The notes under the pieces were generated by a model. It had not been told where the DNA came from. It did not search any database and worked only from the letters and a program-made list of their open reading frames with translations. DNA of 64,000 nucleotides, taken from NCBI RefSeq assembly GCF_001668725.1, contig NZ_LZKL01000091.1, forward strand, positions 32,873-96,872. Direction: 5' to 3'. Both the position numbers and the translations under genes were made by a program. Origin of the DNA: Mycobacterium sp. E787 (GTDB lineage Bacteria; Actinomycetota; Actinomycetes; Mycobacteriales; Mycobacteriaceae). Within the stretch, counting starts at the first letter, position 1, and every line of letters begins with the position of its first letter. Shown piece after piece: positions 37,546-46,973 of the stretch.

Positions 37546-38619
37546 TCAGTCCGCTGCGGGTGAGGGTGTGTCGACGCCGACGAGTTCGGCCAGTTGCGCC
37601 GCCGAGTAGTGGCCCGGCCCCAGCCCCTTGCGCACGGCGGTGCGCGCCGCGCGAGCCAGCGCCGCGTTGCGCGGCGCCGTCATGCCGTGCCGGTGGGCGA
37701 TGCGGACGATCTCCCCGTTGAGGAAGTCGGTCTCGGTGTCACCGGTGTTGCGGCTGAAGGACTGCCAGGTGGAATTGCTCGGTCCCGCATTCCATCCGGG
37801 TACCGGCCGTATGGTCGGCCCGTCGGCCCGCGCCGCCGTCGAGGTGTCCAACGAGACGAATTCGATTCCCGCGCGCCGCAGCACGTCTTCGCCCTCCCTG
37901 CGGACCGCGGCCACCACCTCGCGTGCGTCGGCCGTCTCGGCGGTCAGGGCGCCGACGGCGTTGCCCAGGTTGCTCAGCAGCTTGTTGTACTTCCAGGGTG
38001 CGACGTCTTCGGGCAGTCGTATACGGATTCCCGCACCGCTCCACTGCCGGCTGAGGCGAGTCAGGAAGTCGGCGTCGTCCGGGGTGCTGAGCGCAGCCGG
38101 CCAGCGCGCGACATGGAACTGGCCGACCACCGGCCACGACCGCACGATCACCTCGCCCGGCTCCAGGTGCACCGCGGGCAGCCAGACACAGACGCCGAAC
38201 ACGCGACGGAAGTAGCGCAACGACTTCTCCTCGGCCGCAACCCCATTGAGCGCCGTCATCGCCGGCAGTCGCTCACCCGCGGTCCCGACCGCGCCATCCG
38301 AGCCGTGCACGGGCCGGTCCACCCATTCCTGCAGGGCGGCCTCGAGTTGCTGGGTCTTGGTGGCGAAGACCAGCACGTCGCGCTCGGTCAACCGCACGTC
38401 CTCGGGCCGGGACGCGGCCACCACCGGGGTGGTAAATGTCCCGTCGGGCGTCCTCAGCCTCAGACCCGCGTCGGCCAGCACCTCGGCGTGCCGGCCCCGG
38501 GCGATCAGCACCGTCGGAGCACCGACCCGCGTCAGCACGGCCCCCACAGTGCCGCCGATCGCGCCGGCACCGACGATCACATATCGGTGGCCGTTTCGAG
38601 CGGAGCCCACATGTTCCAT
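37546..38619 (-). CDS. Ketopantoate reductase-like (PanE/ApbA) oxidoreductase
   Basis: A 357-residue NADP-dependent 2-dehydropantoate 2-reductase family protein. The dinucleotide-binding motif is VIVGAGAIGGTVGAVL near the N-terminus; the substrate Lys is expected in WKYNKLLSNLGNAVGAL; and the C-terminal DTETDFLNGEIVRIAHRHGM block is conserved. PanE reduces ketopantoate for pantothenate and CoA; paralogues act on other 2-ketoacids. ATG at 38619 follows AAAGGC. It is 34 bp downstream of a hypothetical gene on the same strand. Confidence 0.87.
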   Translation of the reverse strand: MEHVGSARNGHRYVIVGAGAIGGTVGAVLTRVGAPTVLIARGRHAEVLADAGLRLRTPDGTFTTPVVAASRPEDVRLTERDVLVFATKTQQLEAALQEWVDRPVHGSDGAVGTAGERLPAMTALNGVAAEEKSLRYFRRVFGVCVWLPAVHLEPGEVIVRSWPVVGQFHVARWPAALSTPDDADFLTRLSRQWSGAGIRIRLPEDVAPWKYNKLLSNLGNAVGALTAETADAREVVAAVRREGEDVLRRAGIEFVSLDTSTAARADGPTIRPVPGWNAGPSNSTWQSFSRNTGDTETDFLNGEIVRIAHRHGMTAPRNAALARAARTAVRKGLGPGHYSAAQLAELVGVDTPSPAAD

Positions 38620-38653
38620 GCCGCGCCTTTGTGTGGCCGAATGCCGTTGCAGG

Positions 38654-39103
38654 TCAAAGCCTGTCGAAGATGCTGTTGACGAGGTCGTCGCCGATGCCGA
38701 TGCCCGCGCCGGTGACGATCGCCTGACCGAACCGTCCGCCGAGGAAGCGCTGCAACGCCCCGCCCCCGGCCGGGGCGGGCTGCTGGTACTGCGGTTGGTA
38801 CGGGGCCTGGTATTGCGGCGGCTGGGCGTACTGGGCAGGGGGCGGGTAGTAGGGCGGTTCGGCCGCCGCGACGTGACCGTCGACCAGCGAATGAATCGCC
38901 TGGAGGAGCCCCGTGGTGGTGCTCTGCTCGTCGCGGATCGCCAGCGCGATCTCCTTGAGGTCCAGCCCCCATTCGCGGGCATTGGTGTCGCCCGCGGCCG
39001 CCGCGGTGGACAATTTTTCGGCCAGCGCCCGGATCAAGGCCGCGGTTTGTTGAGCCTGGTTCTGCAGCACGCCGAATTGGCGGTCGACGGTCTCGGTATC
39101 CAC
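38654..39103 (-). CDS. Hypothetical protein with Pro/Tyr/Gln-rich linker
   Basis: A 149-residue protein of two parts: an N-terminal helical region (DRQFGVLQNQAQQTAALIRA) and, after a low-complexity Pro-Tyr-Gln stretch (about 85-112), a Gly-rich C-terminus GQAIVTGAGIGIGDDLVNSIF. The linker and Gly segment are like surface or phase-separating tails; no membrane helix is evident. GTG at 39103 follows GGGAG. It may form an operon with the PanE-like gene. Confidence 0.6.
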   Translation of the reverse strand: MDTETVDRQFGVLQNQAQQTAALIRALAEKLSTAAAAGDTNAREWGLDLKEIALAIRDEQSTTTGLLQAIHSLVDGHVAAAEPPYYPPPAQYAQPPQYQAPYQPQYQQPAPAGGGALQRFLGGRFGQAIVTGAGIGIGDDLVNSIFDRL

Positions 39104-39243
39104 TGCCGCACTCCCTTTCCCTGACTGATTCCCCCAACGACTTCTACCACCGCAGCGGGGGCTGTTGCTGAGACCGGGCTTAATGATTTCGATGAGTCGT
39201 GCGCGGGTTGACTGGTCCCCCGCGCATGGCCACGATGGCATCA

Positions 39244-39819
39244 ATGGCTGACATCACCGTCGCGATCCGTGGCGATCATGACTGGTTCCGCGAACAATTC
39301 GCGAAGCTGGACGCGCTGCGCGCGCAGGAACCGGTCAATTACCCGGCGATCGAGCGGGTGTGGCGTCCGCTCGCCGACAAGCTCGACGTACACGCCTACA
39401 TCGAGGAGAAGATCTTCTACCCGCAGCTGCTGAAGCGCGGCGCCGACGATCCCGAGGGCGAGACGCTCGACGCCATCGGTGACCACAACGACATTCGGGA
39501 CGGGGTGCGCGACGCCAACGCCGCGAATGTCGGCACCGAGGCATGGTGGGCGGCGGTTGACCGAACGCGATCGGCCAACGACGACCACATGAGTGAAGAG
39601 GAGCGCGAGGGATTGGCGGACTTCCGGCGCAATGCCCCGATCGGCCTCCGCGAAGCCCTGGGCCGGCAATACAGCGAGTTCATGGCCGAGCATCCCACCA
39701 CCGAAGGATTGGCGATCGTCGACCGCGTTCCCCGGCGCTACGTCGAAACCGTGGAGGGCAAGCCGTCATCCCCGCGTACGGACTTTTCGCTTCGGATCGG
39801 CAGCCTGAAGGGTCAATGA
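39244..39819 (+). CDS. Hemerythrin HHE-domain protein
   Basis: A 191-residue four-helix hemerythrin-like protein. Candidate di-iron ligands are H12 (GDHDWF), H50 and E54 (VHAYIEEK), H81 (GDHNDI) and H115 and E119 (DDHMSEEE), the usual pattern. Mycobacterial HHE proteins bind oxygen, NO or peroxide. A C-terminal extension of about 45 residues (RRYVETVEGK...) is added. The gene is divergent from the Pro/Tyr-rich hypothetical. Confidence 0.85.
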   Translation: MADITVAIRGDHDWFREQFAKLDALRAQEPVNYPAIERVWRPLADKLDVHAYIEEKIFYPQLLKRGADDPEGETLDAIGDHNDIRDGVRDANAANVGTEAWWAAVDRTRSANDDHMSEEEREGLADFRRNAPIGLREALGRQYSEFMAEHPTTEGLAIVDRVPRRYVETVEGKPSSPRTDFSLRIGSLKGQ

Positions 39820-39862
39820 GCCCGCCCGTTCCGGGCGCACCGGCGGATGATTGACTGCGATT

Positions 39863-40756
39863 GTGCGTAGGGAACCAGGGTTGGCGCGACGCTTCTTCGA
39901 CCGGTTCGAGCCGGTGCACGCCGTGACGTACTTCGCGCCGGAAGCGCGGGCGGCGCTGGACGGGCTGGGCTACCGCGGTTTCTGGATGGGCTACTTCGCC
40001 GCGCGATCGGCGCCACTGGGCATGGTGCCGCGCGAGGTGGTGGCCGCGACCTTCTACAACTTCGCACCGGAGCGGGTCGCCAAGGCCCTCCCGGCCGCGT
40101 GGGAGATCGCCGGACCGGAGGCCGCGCTGCGGGCAAGGCGGGAATCCGCCGTGGCGGCGCTGCGCCGCTACGGCGTCGAGGCGGATGAAAATGTCTCTGT
40201 GGCGGCGGAATTGGCGGGCCGTGCGGCGCGCCGCGCGCCGCTCGACGGGCGACCGCTGTTCGCCGCGAACCTGGCGCTGCCCTGGCCGGAGGATCCGCTG
40301 GCCGCGTTGTGGCATGCGGCCACGCTGTTGCGCGAGCATCGTGGCGATGGCCACGTGGCCGTGCTGACCGCCGCCGGCGTCTCGGGCCGGGAATCCAACG
40401 TGCTGCATGCCGCGGCCGGCCGGGTCCAGCGTGACTACATCGCCCGCACGCGCGATTATGACGAGGCGGGGTGGCGGCAGCACGAGCAGCGGCTGGCCGA
40501 GCGGGGCTTGCTCACCGACGACGGCTCGCTCACCGAGGCCGGGCGCCGAGTGAAGGACGAGATCGAATCCGGCACGGACACCCTCGCCCTGTCGGCGCTC
40601 GACGCGCTCACCGACGACGAGGTCGAGAAGCTGTTCCAGGCGCTCACCCCGATCACCCGGGCGGTCATCGCGGGCGGCGACATCCCCGCCGCAACGCCGA
40701 TGAGCCTGCGCCGCGACGACCTAGACGACGGCAGCGCGCATCTGGCCGGCGGGTAG
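39863..40756 (+). CDS. SCO6745-family protein (helical, unknown function)
   Basis: A 297-residue protein of the actinobacterial SCO6745 family. The N-terminal block FEPVHAVTYFAPEARAALD is characteristic, and the body is an all-helical repeat; a C-terminal winged-helix-like part (LAERGLLTDDGSLTEAGRRVKDEIE) resembles MarR-type recognition. A DNA-binding or protein-binding role is possible but not established. GTG at 39863 was chosen because homologues start just before this block. It is convergent with the following gene, 3 bp apart. Confidence 0.75.
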   Translation: MRREPGLARRFFDRFEPVHAVTYFAPEARAALDGLGYRGFWMGYFAARSAPLGMVPREVVAATFYNFAPERVAKALPAAWEIAGPEAALRARRESAVAALRRYGVEADENVSVAAELAGRAARRAPLDGRPLFAANLALPWPEDPLAALWHAATLLREHRGDGHVAVLTAAGVSGRESNVLHAAAGRVQRDYIARTRDYDEAGWRQHEQRLAERGLLTDDGSLTEAGRRVKDEIESGTDTLALSALDALTDDEVEKLFQALTPITRAVIAGGDIPAATPMSLRRDDLDDGSAHLAGG

Positions 40757-40759
40757 CAC

Positions 40760-41284
40760 TCAGGAGCCGGCGGAGGCGGCGCTGACGGGTTGCGCCGCAA
40801 CGTGATCCATCGGTGGCCCGTCCCCGTTCGCCAGCCCGCGGTCGGCCACCGCGGTGGCCTGCGCCGTGCCGTTCCTGATCGTTCCGATGATGTCGACGTG
40901 GTCGTTGATCGCGAAATGTGTTGCGGTGGACACGGATCGGGCGCCCTCGCCGGTGATGATGAGCGTCGTGTCGGGGGTGACGAGGTAGGTCTGGGTGAAC
41001 CCGTCCGCGCTGCGCGCGGTCACCGAGTCCGCGGACACCGCGATCACGGTCCCCTCCTGGCGCACCGGCAGCGGGACCGGAGCCGGGCCCAGTGTGGCCT
41101 CGACCGTTGGTTTTTCGGGTTCGGCCGCGTTGGTCACCAACGCCGTCAGGCATGCGGCGCACACCACCGCACCGGTGACGAACTCGCACACGGCGGCAGC
41201 GCCCCACATGCTGCGCCACACGCCCGGCCGCGCCGACGGTTGTCTTTGCTCTGACGGCTCGGTCAGGCGATGCTTGGCGCCCAC
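40760..41284 (-). CDS. Membrane-anchored exported hypothetical protein
   Basis: A 174-residue protein with a basic N-terminus, one hydrophobic anchor (about 28-50, MWGAAAVCEFVTGAVVCAA) and an extracytoplasmic beta-rich domain (GTVIAVSADSVTARSADGFTQ). The domain resembles small OB-like periplasmic domains, but I do not name the family. GTG at 41284 follows AGGAGGGA. Confidence 0.7.
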   Translation of the reverse strand: MGAKHRLTEPSEQRQPSARPGVWRSMWGAAAVCEFVTGAVVCAACLTALVTNAAEPEKPTVEATLGPAPVPLPVRQEGTVIAVSADSVTARSADGFTQTYLVTPDTTLIITGEGARSVSTATHFAINDHVDIIGTIRNGTAQATAVADRGLANGDGPPMDHVAAQPVSAASAGS

Positions 41285-41393
41285 GATCAGTCCCTCCTGC
41301 GGTTTTGCGCCGACGGACGCCGACGGTTACCGAATCAGGTTGTTGCTCGTGGAATTACCCGCCGGGGTGCGCTGATAAACCGCGCAGGGCCGT

Positions 41394-42278
41394 TCAGCCC
41401 TTGGCGAGTGTGAACTGCGCGACGTCGGTGTAGCCCTCGCGGAACAGGTCGGCGCACCCGGTGAGGTATTTCATGTACCGGTCGTAAACCTCTTGCGACT
41501 GAATCGCGATGGCCTCGTCACGGTGCGCTTCGAGCGCGGCCGCCCAGGTGTCCAGCGTGCGGGCGTAGTGCAGGCGCAACTGCTGGACCCGTTTGACGGC
41601 GAAGCCGGCATTTTCGGCGTGCTGCTCGACGGCCTCGGCGTTGGGCAGGTCCCCGCCCGGGAAGATCTCGTCCATGATGAATTTCATGAACCGCAGCTTG
41701 GTCATCGTGATGGGCAGTCCGCGCTCGGCGAACTCGTCCTCGCTGGGCTTGATGATGGTGTGCAACAGCATCACGCCGTCGGCGGGGAGCGCCTGGTAGG
41801 CCATCTTGAAGAAGTCGGGGTAGCGGTCGCGCCCGAAGTGCTCGAACGCGCCGATCGACACGATGCGGTCCACCTTGTCGTGGAACTGTTCCCAGCCCCG
41901 CAGCAGCACGCGCTTGCTCCGCGTGCTCGGATGCCGGTCCAGCCGCTGTTGCACGTGCGCCTGCTGGTTGCGGCTCAGCGTCAGGCCGACGACGTTGACG
42001 TCGTAGCGCTCGAGCGCGCGAACGATCGTCGTGCCCCAGCCGCACCCGATGTCCAGCAGCGTCATGCCCGGTTCCAGGCCGAGCTTGCCCAGCGAGAGGT
42101 CGACCTTGGCGAGCTGCGCCTCTTCGAGCGTCATGTCGTCGCGCTCGAAATAGGCGCAGCTGTAAGTCCGCGTGGGATCCAGGAAAAGCTCGAAGAATTC
42201 GTCGGACAGGTCGTAGTGCGCCTGCACGTCCTCGAAGTGCGGCTCCAAGCCGGTGGCTTCGCTCTGATTTTCGGGCAC
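41394..42278 (-). CDS. Cyclopropane mycolic-acid synthase family methyltransferase
   Basis: A 294-residue S-adenosylmethionine-dependent methyltransferase of the CmaA/MmaA/PcaA family, which adds methyl or cyclopropane groups to meromycolate chains. Conserved blocks are HYDLSDEFFELFLDPTRTYS (20-39), the SAM loop LLDIGCGWGTT (74-84), SIGAFEHFG (catalytic-region Glu) and YMKYLTGCADLFREGY. The sequence shares features with both PcaA and MmaA2, so the modified position cannot be told. GTG at 42278 follows AGGGG. It is divergent from malQ. Confidence 0.9.
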   Translation of the reverse strand: MPENQSEATGLEPHFEDVQAHYDLSDEFFELFLDPTRTYSCAYFERDDMTLEEAQLAKVDLSLGKLGLEPGMTLLDIGCGWGTTIVRALERYDVNVVGLTLSRNQQAHVQQRLDRHPSTRSKRVLLRGWEQFHDKVDRIVSIGAFEHFGRDRYPDFFKMAYQALPADGVMLLHTIIKPSEDEFAERGLPITMTKLRFMKFIMDEIFPGGDLPNAEAVEQHAENAGFAVKRVQQLRLHYARTLDTWAAALEAHRDEAIAIQSQEVYDRYMKYLTGCADLFREGYTDVAQFTLAKG

Positions 42279-42593
42279 GGCACAACCCCTGACGTGGACT
42301 CTTGCTGGGCTCAGCGGCGTGTGACCTCAGCCGCGCGAGTTTCTGGCCCATCAGTCTATCCGGCCGGTTCGCGGCGACGCCGCACGGCCTGCCGACGCTG
42401 GGCGCAAATCCCGCTCCGACCATCCGTCATGCCTTCGCCGCTGCCCAGAATCTAAGCCGCGCAGACTGATTCGACGCCCGCACTCGCCACGCAGGTGTGA
42501 GAGACACCGGGCCGGGTATACCCGCCCAATGCCTGAACGTCGGCGCCGCCGCGGCGCCCCCCTCAGTTGCGCCGGCGTGCCGGAGTGGACCCC
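42279..42593. promoter_or_regulatory. Divergent upstream region of methyltransferase and malQ
   Basis: A 315-bp gap without a gene. It contains a 12-bp perfect palindrome CGGGTATACCCG at 42513-42524, about 70 bp before malQ. Its GGGTAT half resembles a mycobacterial SigF-type -10, but no GTTT is correctly spaced upstream. Confidence 0.3.
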
Positions 42594-44618
42594 GTGATCG
42601 CGCGTCCCAAGCCCGTTTCGGACGACCTGCGCCGGTTGGCCGCCGCGCACGGCGTCGCCACCTCCTACCGCAACGAGCGACGCGAGCCGGTCGAGGTCGA
42701 TTCCGACGTCGTGATCCGCGTGCTCGGCCTGCTCGAAGTCGACGCCGGCACCGAGGCCGGCCGGCGCCGCGAGCTGGCCAGGCTGGACGAGCGTGATCGC
42801 GCGGGACTGCTGCCGCCGACAGTCGCCGTTCGCGTCGGGGGACGGCCGCAGACGCGGGCCGGTGCCGCCCTCCTGGTGGGCGAGGACGGCGAGCGGATCG
42901 AGGTCCGCGACGAGCTCCCCGGCGAGCTGGTCCCGGGCTGGTACCGCCTGCACACGCGGGACGGCCGGGAGGCCACCGTGGTGGCGGCCCCGGCCCAGGT
43001 GCCGCAGGCCCCCCCCACCTGGGGCTGGATGCTGCAGCTCTACGCGTTGCGGTCGGCCGGCTCCTGGGGAATAGGAGACCTGGGGGATCTGCGGGAGTTC
43101 ATCGATTGGACCGCTTCCGAGCACGGGGCGGGCGCCGTTCTGCTCAATCCGCTGCACGCGCCGGGACCCACCCACCCGGTCCAGGCCTCGCCCTACACCC
43201 CGTCGAGCCGCCGTTTCGCCAACCCGTTGGCGCTGCGGATCCAAGACCTCGCCGCCTACCGGCGTGCCGACCCGGCCACCCGGGCGGAGCTGGATGCGTT
43301 GAGCGTCTCGGCGAGCACGCCGCGCATCGACTACGACCTGGTCTGGGCGGCCAAGCGGGCCGCACTCGAAGTGCTCTGGCGGGCCGAGGGCCGGCCCAGC
43401 CCCCTGGATGCTTCGCCGAACTCCGGCGGATTGCGGGACTGGGCGACCTACTGCGCGCTGGCGGAGCGGCACGGCGGCCGGTGGACCCGATGGCCCGAAC
43501 CGCTGCGCCATGTCACCGGACCGGCCGTGGCGGCGGCGCGCGGCGAGCTGGCCCCCAGGCTCGCCTTCCACGCGTGGGTGCAGGAACGGTGCGCCGAGCA
43601 GCTGGCCGCCGTGCGGGACACCGCCCGCGCCGCCGGCATGGCGCTGGGTGTGCTGCACGACCTGCCGGTCGGGGTCGATCCCGAAGGCGCCGATGCGTGG
43701 GCGCTGGCCGACGTGTTCGCCACGGGGGTGAGCGTCGGAGCGCCGCCGGACAACTTCACACCGCGCGGCCAGGACTGGGGACTACCGCCCTGGCGACCCG
43801 ACCGGCTCGCCGCCACCGGTTACGCCGCGCTGCGGGACGTCGTGCGCGCCGTCCTCGCCCACGCCGACGGCCTGCGCATCGACCATGTCGCCGGCCTGTG
43901 GCGGCTCTGGTGGATCCCTCCGGGCGACAGCCCGGATCGGGGAACCTACGTGCACTACGACGCCGACGTGATGCTCGCGGTCCTGGCGCTGGAAGCGCAC
44001 CGCGCCGGGGCAACCGTGGTCGGCGAGGATCTCGGCACCGTCGAACCGGAGGTCACGCAAGCCCTCGCCGGAAACGGCATGCTCGGGTCTGCGGTCTCGT
44101 GGTTCACCCGCGACGAGGACGCGCCCGGTCAGCCGCTGTTGCCGTCGGCCAGGTGGCCGGCGCGGGCGGCGGCGAGCATCTCGACGCACGACCTGCCCAC
44201 GGCGGCCGGATTCCTGCGCGGCGAACACGTCCGGGCGCGCGCAGAACTCGGCCTGCTCGACGATGTGCCCGCTGAGCAGGCCGCGGCCGACAGGGAGCGG
44301 GCCGAGTGGCTGGCGCTGCTGCGCTCGGAAGGGTTGCTGGGGACCGCCGAGCCGGATGACGCGGCGATCATCGTCGCGATGCACCGCTTTTTGGCCGCGA
44401 CCCCGAGCCGGCTGAGGCTGATCGCGCCATACGACGTGGTCGCCGAGCTCCGACAGCCCAACCTGCCCGGAACCGTCGACGAATACCCGAACTGGCGGCT
44501 GCCGCTGCCGGAAACACTCGAGCAGTTGCGCGCCGACCCGCGGGTCGGTGAGATCACCGCCGCCTTCCGTGATCCCGCCGCCGCGGGTTCGGGTGTGGCC
44601 GACGCCTGCTTCGGTTAA
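42594..44618 (+). CDS. malQ: 4-alpha-glucanotransferase (GH77 amylomaltase)
   Basis: A 674-residue glycoside hydrolase family 77 enzyme that transfers glucan segments between alpha-1,4-glucans in glycogen and maltodextrin metabolism. The nucleophile region is LRIDHVAGLWRLWW, the acid/base block is VGEDLGTVEPEV, and the third carboxylate is in ISTHDLPT. An N-terminal domain of about 140 residues precedes the barrel, as in actinobacterial MalQ. GTG at 42594 has GGAG eight bases upstream. It is followed by an acyltransferase gene after 59 bp. Confidence 0.95.
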   Translation: MIARPKPVSDDLRRLAAAHGVATSYRNERREPVEVDSDVVIRVLGLLEVDAGTEAGRRRELARLDERDRAGLLPPTVAVRVGGRPQTRAGAALLVGEDGERIEVRDELPGELVPGWYRLHTRDGREATVVAAPAQVPQAPPTWGWMLQLYALRSAGSWGIGDLGDLREFIDWTASEHGAGAVLLNPLHAPGPTHPVQASPYTPSSRRFANPLALRIQDLAAYRRADPATRAELDALSVSASTPRIDYDLVWAAKRAALEVLWRAEGRPSPLDASPNSGGLRDWATYCALAERHGGRWTRWPEPLRHVTGPAVAAARGELAPRLAFHAWVQERCAEQLAAVRDTARAAGMALGVLHDLPVGVDPEGADAWALADVFATGVSVGAPPDNFTPRGQDWGLPPWRPDRLAATGYAALRDVVRAVLAHADGLRIDHVAGLWRLWWIPPGDSPDRGTYVHYDADVMLAVLALEAHRAGATVVGEDLGTVEPEVTQALAGNGMLGSAVSWFTRDEDAPGQPLLPSARWPARAAASISTHDLPTAAGFLRGEHVRARAELGLLDDVPAEQAAADRERAEWLALLRSEGLLGTAEPDDAAIIVAMHRFLAATPSRLRLIAPYDVVAELRQPNLPGTVDEYPNWRLPLPETLEQLRADPRVGEITAAFRDPAAAGSGVADACFG

Positions 44619-44677
44619 TAGGAGATAGAGCGGGTGTCGGGCGGACGGCATACCCGGAAGGAATGGGGGCGACCAAC

Positions 44678-46036
44678 ATGGAACCGATATCACCGACGGA
44701 CGCGCTGTTCCTCATCGGCGAGTCACGCGAGCATCCGATGCACGTGGGGTCGCTGCAGCTCTTCGAGCCGCCCGAGGACGCCGGTCCGCACTTCGTCCGC
44801 GAGTCCTATCAGGCGATGCTCGAGTGCACCGAAGTTCAGCCGACGTTCCGCAAGCACCCGGCCTTCTTCGGCGGCATCACCAACGTCGCGTGGTCGTTCG
44901 ACAGGGAGGTCGAGCTCGATTACCACCTCCGCCGCTCGGCCCTGCCGGAGCCGGGACGCGTCCGCGACCTGCTGGAGCTGGCTTCGCGGCTGCACGGCAG
45001 CCTGCTCGACCGTCACCGTCCGCTCTGGGAAGCCCACCTCGTGGAGGGACTGCAGGACGGGCGGTACGCCGTCTACACCAAGTACCACCACTCCCTGATG
45101 GACGGCGTGTCGGCGCTGCGGCTGGTGCAACGCGCCTTCACCCCCGACCCGGAGGACGACGAAGTGCGGGTCCCTTGGGACCTCCCGCCGCGCCGGCGCA
45201 GCGGGCGCCGTAACCGGCCGTCGCTGCTGGGGCGGGTCGGCCGCACCGCGGGGTCCGCGCTGGCGTTGGCGCCGTCGACGGTGCGGCTCGCCCGGGCCGC
45301 GCTACTCGAACAACAGCTGACCCTCCCCTTCCGGGCGCCGCGCAGCATGTTCAACGTCCGGATCGGCGGCGCTCGACGCGTGGCCGCGCAGTCGTGGTCG
45401 CTGGACCGCATCAAGGCGGTCAAGTCGGCCGCCGGCGTGACGGTGAACGACGTGGTGCTGGCCATGTCCGCCGGGGCGCTGCGGGCCTACCTGCTCGAGC
45501 AGGGCGCCCTGCCGGACGCCCCGCTGACGGCGATGGTGCCGGTCAACCTCCGCAAGGACGACGACGACCGCGGGGGCAACATGGTCGGTACCTTCCTGTG
45601 CAACCTGGCCACCGACCTCGACGACCCGGCGCAGCGGCTGGACGTCATCAGCTCGTCGATTCGCGACACCAAGGAGGTGTTCCAGCAGCTGCCCCCGGCG
45701 CAACAGCTGGCCCTGTCGGCGTTCAACATCGGGGGGCTGTTCTTCGGGCTGATACCCGGATATCTCTCGGCGGCCTCCCCGCCGTTCAACATCGTCATCT
45801 CGAACGTGTCAGCCGGACCGTCCGAGCCGCTGTACTGGCGCGGCGCCCGGCTGGACGGCAACTATCCGCTGTCGATCCCGCTCGACGGGCAGGCGGTCAA
45901 CATCACGGTGACCAACAACGCCGGCAACCTGGACTTCGGTCTGGTCGGCTGCCGCCGCAGCGTCCCGCACCTGCAGCGGCTGCTCGCTCACCTGGAGACG
46001 TCGCTGAAGGAGCTGGAGCGCGCCGTAGCGGCGTGA
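44678..46036 (+). CDS. WS/DGAT-type acyltransferase
   Basis: A 452-residue wax ester synthase/diacylglycerol acyltransferase. The active motif HHSLMDG is at residues 137-143, and the second conserved block NIVISNVSAGPSEPLYWRGA is present. The enzyme makes triacylglycerol or wax esters for storage during dormancy. ATG at 44678 starts the conserved MEPISPTDALFL and has GGGGG upstream; an ATG five codons earlier is also possible. It may be co-transcribed with malQ, linking glucan and lipid storage. Confidence 0.9.
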   Translation: MEPISPTDALFLIGESREHPMHVGSLQLFEPPEDAGPHFVRESYQAMLECTEVQPTFRKHPAFFGGITNVAWSFDREVELDYHLRRSALPEPGRVRDLLELASRLHGSLLDRHRPLWEAHLVEGLQDGRYAVYTKYHHSLMDGVSALRLVQRAFTPDPEDDEVRVPWDLPPRRRSGRRNRPSLLGRVGRTAGSALALAPSTVRLARAALLEQQLTLPFRAPRSMFNVRIGGARRVAAQSWSLDRIKAVKSAAGVTVNDVVLAMSAGALRAYLLEQGALPDAPLTAMVPVNLRKDDDDRGGNMVGTFLCNLATDLDDPAQRLDVISSSIRDTKEVFQQLPPAQQLALSAFNIGGLFFGLIPGYLSAASPPFNIVISNVSAGPSEPLYWRGARLDGNYPLSIPLDGQAVNITVTNNAGNLDFGLVGCRRSVPHLQRLLAHLETSLKELERAVAA

Positions 46037-46148
46037 CAACGCGCGCCGCCGGTCACCCCCGCCCGGCTGGGATGACGTTGGAACGAACAGCCTTTCGGCC
46101 GCGTCATTCCAGATACGGGCGATGTCGGGTGCTGACGGAGGTGCCGCA

Positions 46149-46394
46149 ATGTCGATTTCAATGTCGAAACTGCTGGGTTGCTTGGCCATTGCTGTCGGCT
46201 GCTGTGTTGGGGGCACGGCACCGGCGCACGCCGGCCCGGACGGGGTCGACGCCGGGCCGAACCCCTACGGCGGGCTCCGCTGCGGCTGCCGAGGACCGGC
46301 TCCGGGCGACGCAGATCCACGGGAAGAGATAGATCGCGGGATCCGCGAAGGCTTGTCCGCGCCGGTGCCCGGGCTGCCTCCGCCGCGTCACTAG
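46149..46394 (+). CDS. Small secreted protein
   Basis: An 81-residue secreted protein. The signal peptide (SKLLGCLAIAVGCCVGGTAPAHA) ends with AHA at about residues 26-28. The short mature chain is Pro/Gly-rich with two cysteines. ATG at 46149 follows GGAGG. Its stop overlaps the stop of the next, convergent gene by three bases. No function is recognised. Confidence 0.65.
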   Translation: MSISMSKLLGCLAIAVGCCVGGTAPAHAGPDGVDAGPNPYGGLRCGCRGPAPGDADPREEIDRGIREGLSAPVPGLPPPRH

Positions 46395-46855
46395 ACGCCA
46401 GTAGCGTTGTCTCGCAACATAACTGGATCGGTGGTGTAATCCAGGCACACCCTGGTGCCGCTGGGGCGCGCGTCGATGGTGCAGTGATCGGCCAATGCGT
46501 GCATCAACATGATGCCGCGCGACGCCCGAGGATCGTTGGGTTTGGCCGGTGAGGGCCGATGCCAGGTCCCGCGGTCGCTGACGCACACGCTGATCGATCG
46601 CGCGGCGGGATCGTGGCTGGCCTCGAGCTCCATGGTGCCGGCGGTGGGATGCGTGCGGTATGCGTGCTCGACGCAATTCGCCAGCGCTTCACCGGCGCCC
46701 AAGATGATGTCGTCGCACACGGCCGCAGGCACTGCGGTCGCCTCGCGCAGCCACCCGCGCAATGCGCGCCGCAATTCTGTTGCCGTGAGGGCGTCGGCGG
46801 CGCCCGCGCGGGCGAATCGCGCCGGAGTGGCGGCCATCGGTGGATCTGCGGTCAT
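46391..46855 (-). CDS. Anti-sigma factor kinase-like ATPase (HATPase_c_2)
   Basis: A 154-residue RsbW-like GHKL protein. The N-box is IILGAGEALANCVEHAY, the G1 region is CVSDRGTWHRP and the G2 region RGIMLMHALADH. It is a second anti-sigma kinase of the window, related to the one at 15792 but with no STAS partner adjacent. ATG at 46855 was preferred over a long upstream start. Its target sigma factor is unknown. Confidence 0.82.
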   Translation of the reverse strand: MTADPPMAATPARFARAGAADALTATELRRALRGWLREATAVPAAVCDDIILGAGEALANCVEHAYRTHPTAGTMELEASHDPAARSISVCVSDRGTWHRPSPAKPNDPRASRGIMLMHALADHCTIDARPSGTRVCLDYTTDPVMLRDNATGV

Positions 46856-46973
46856 GCGGTACACATACCCAGTCGCGGCCCGATCGATAACCCGTCCGCG
46901 TCTCGCTTCGGCCACAGCTTGCACTCAGCTGAGTTCGCGGGTGCGGCACCAGGATTCGGGCCGGCCGGCGCGA

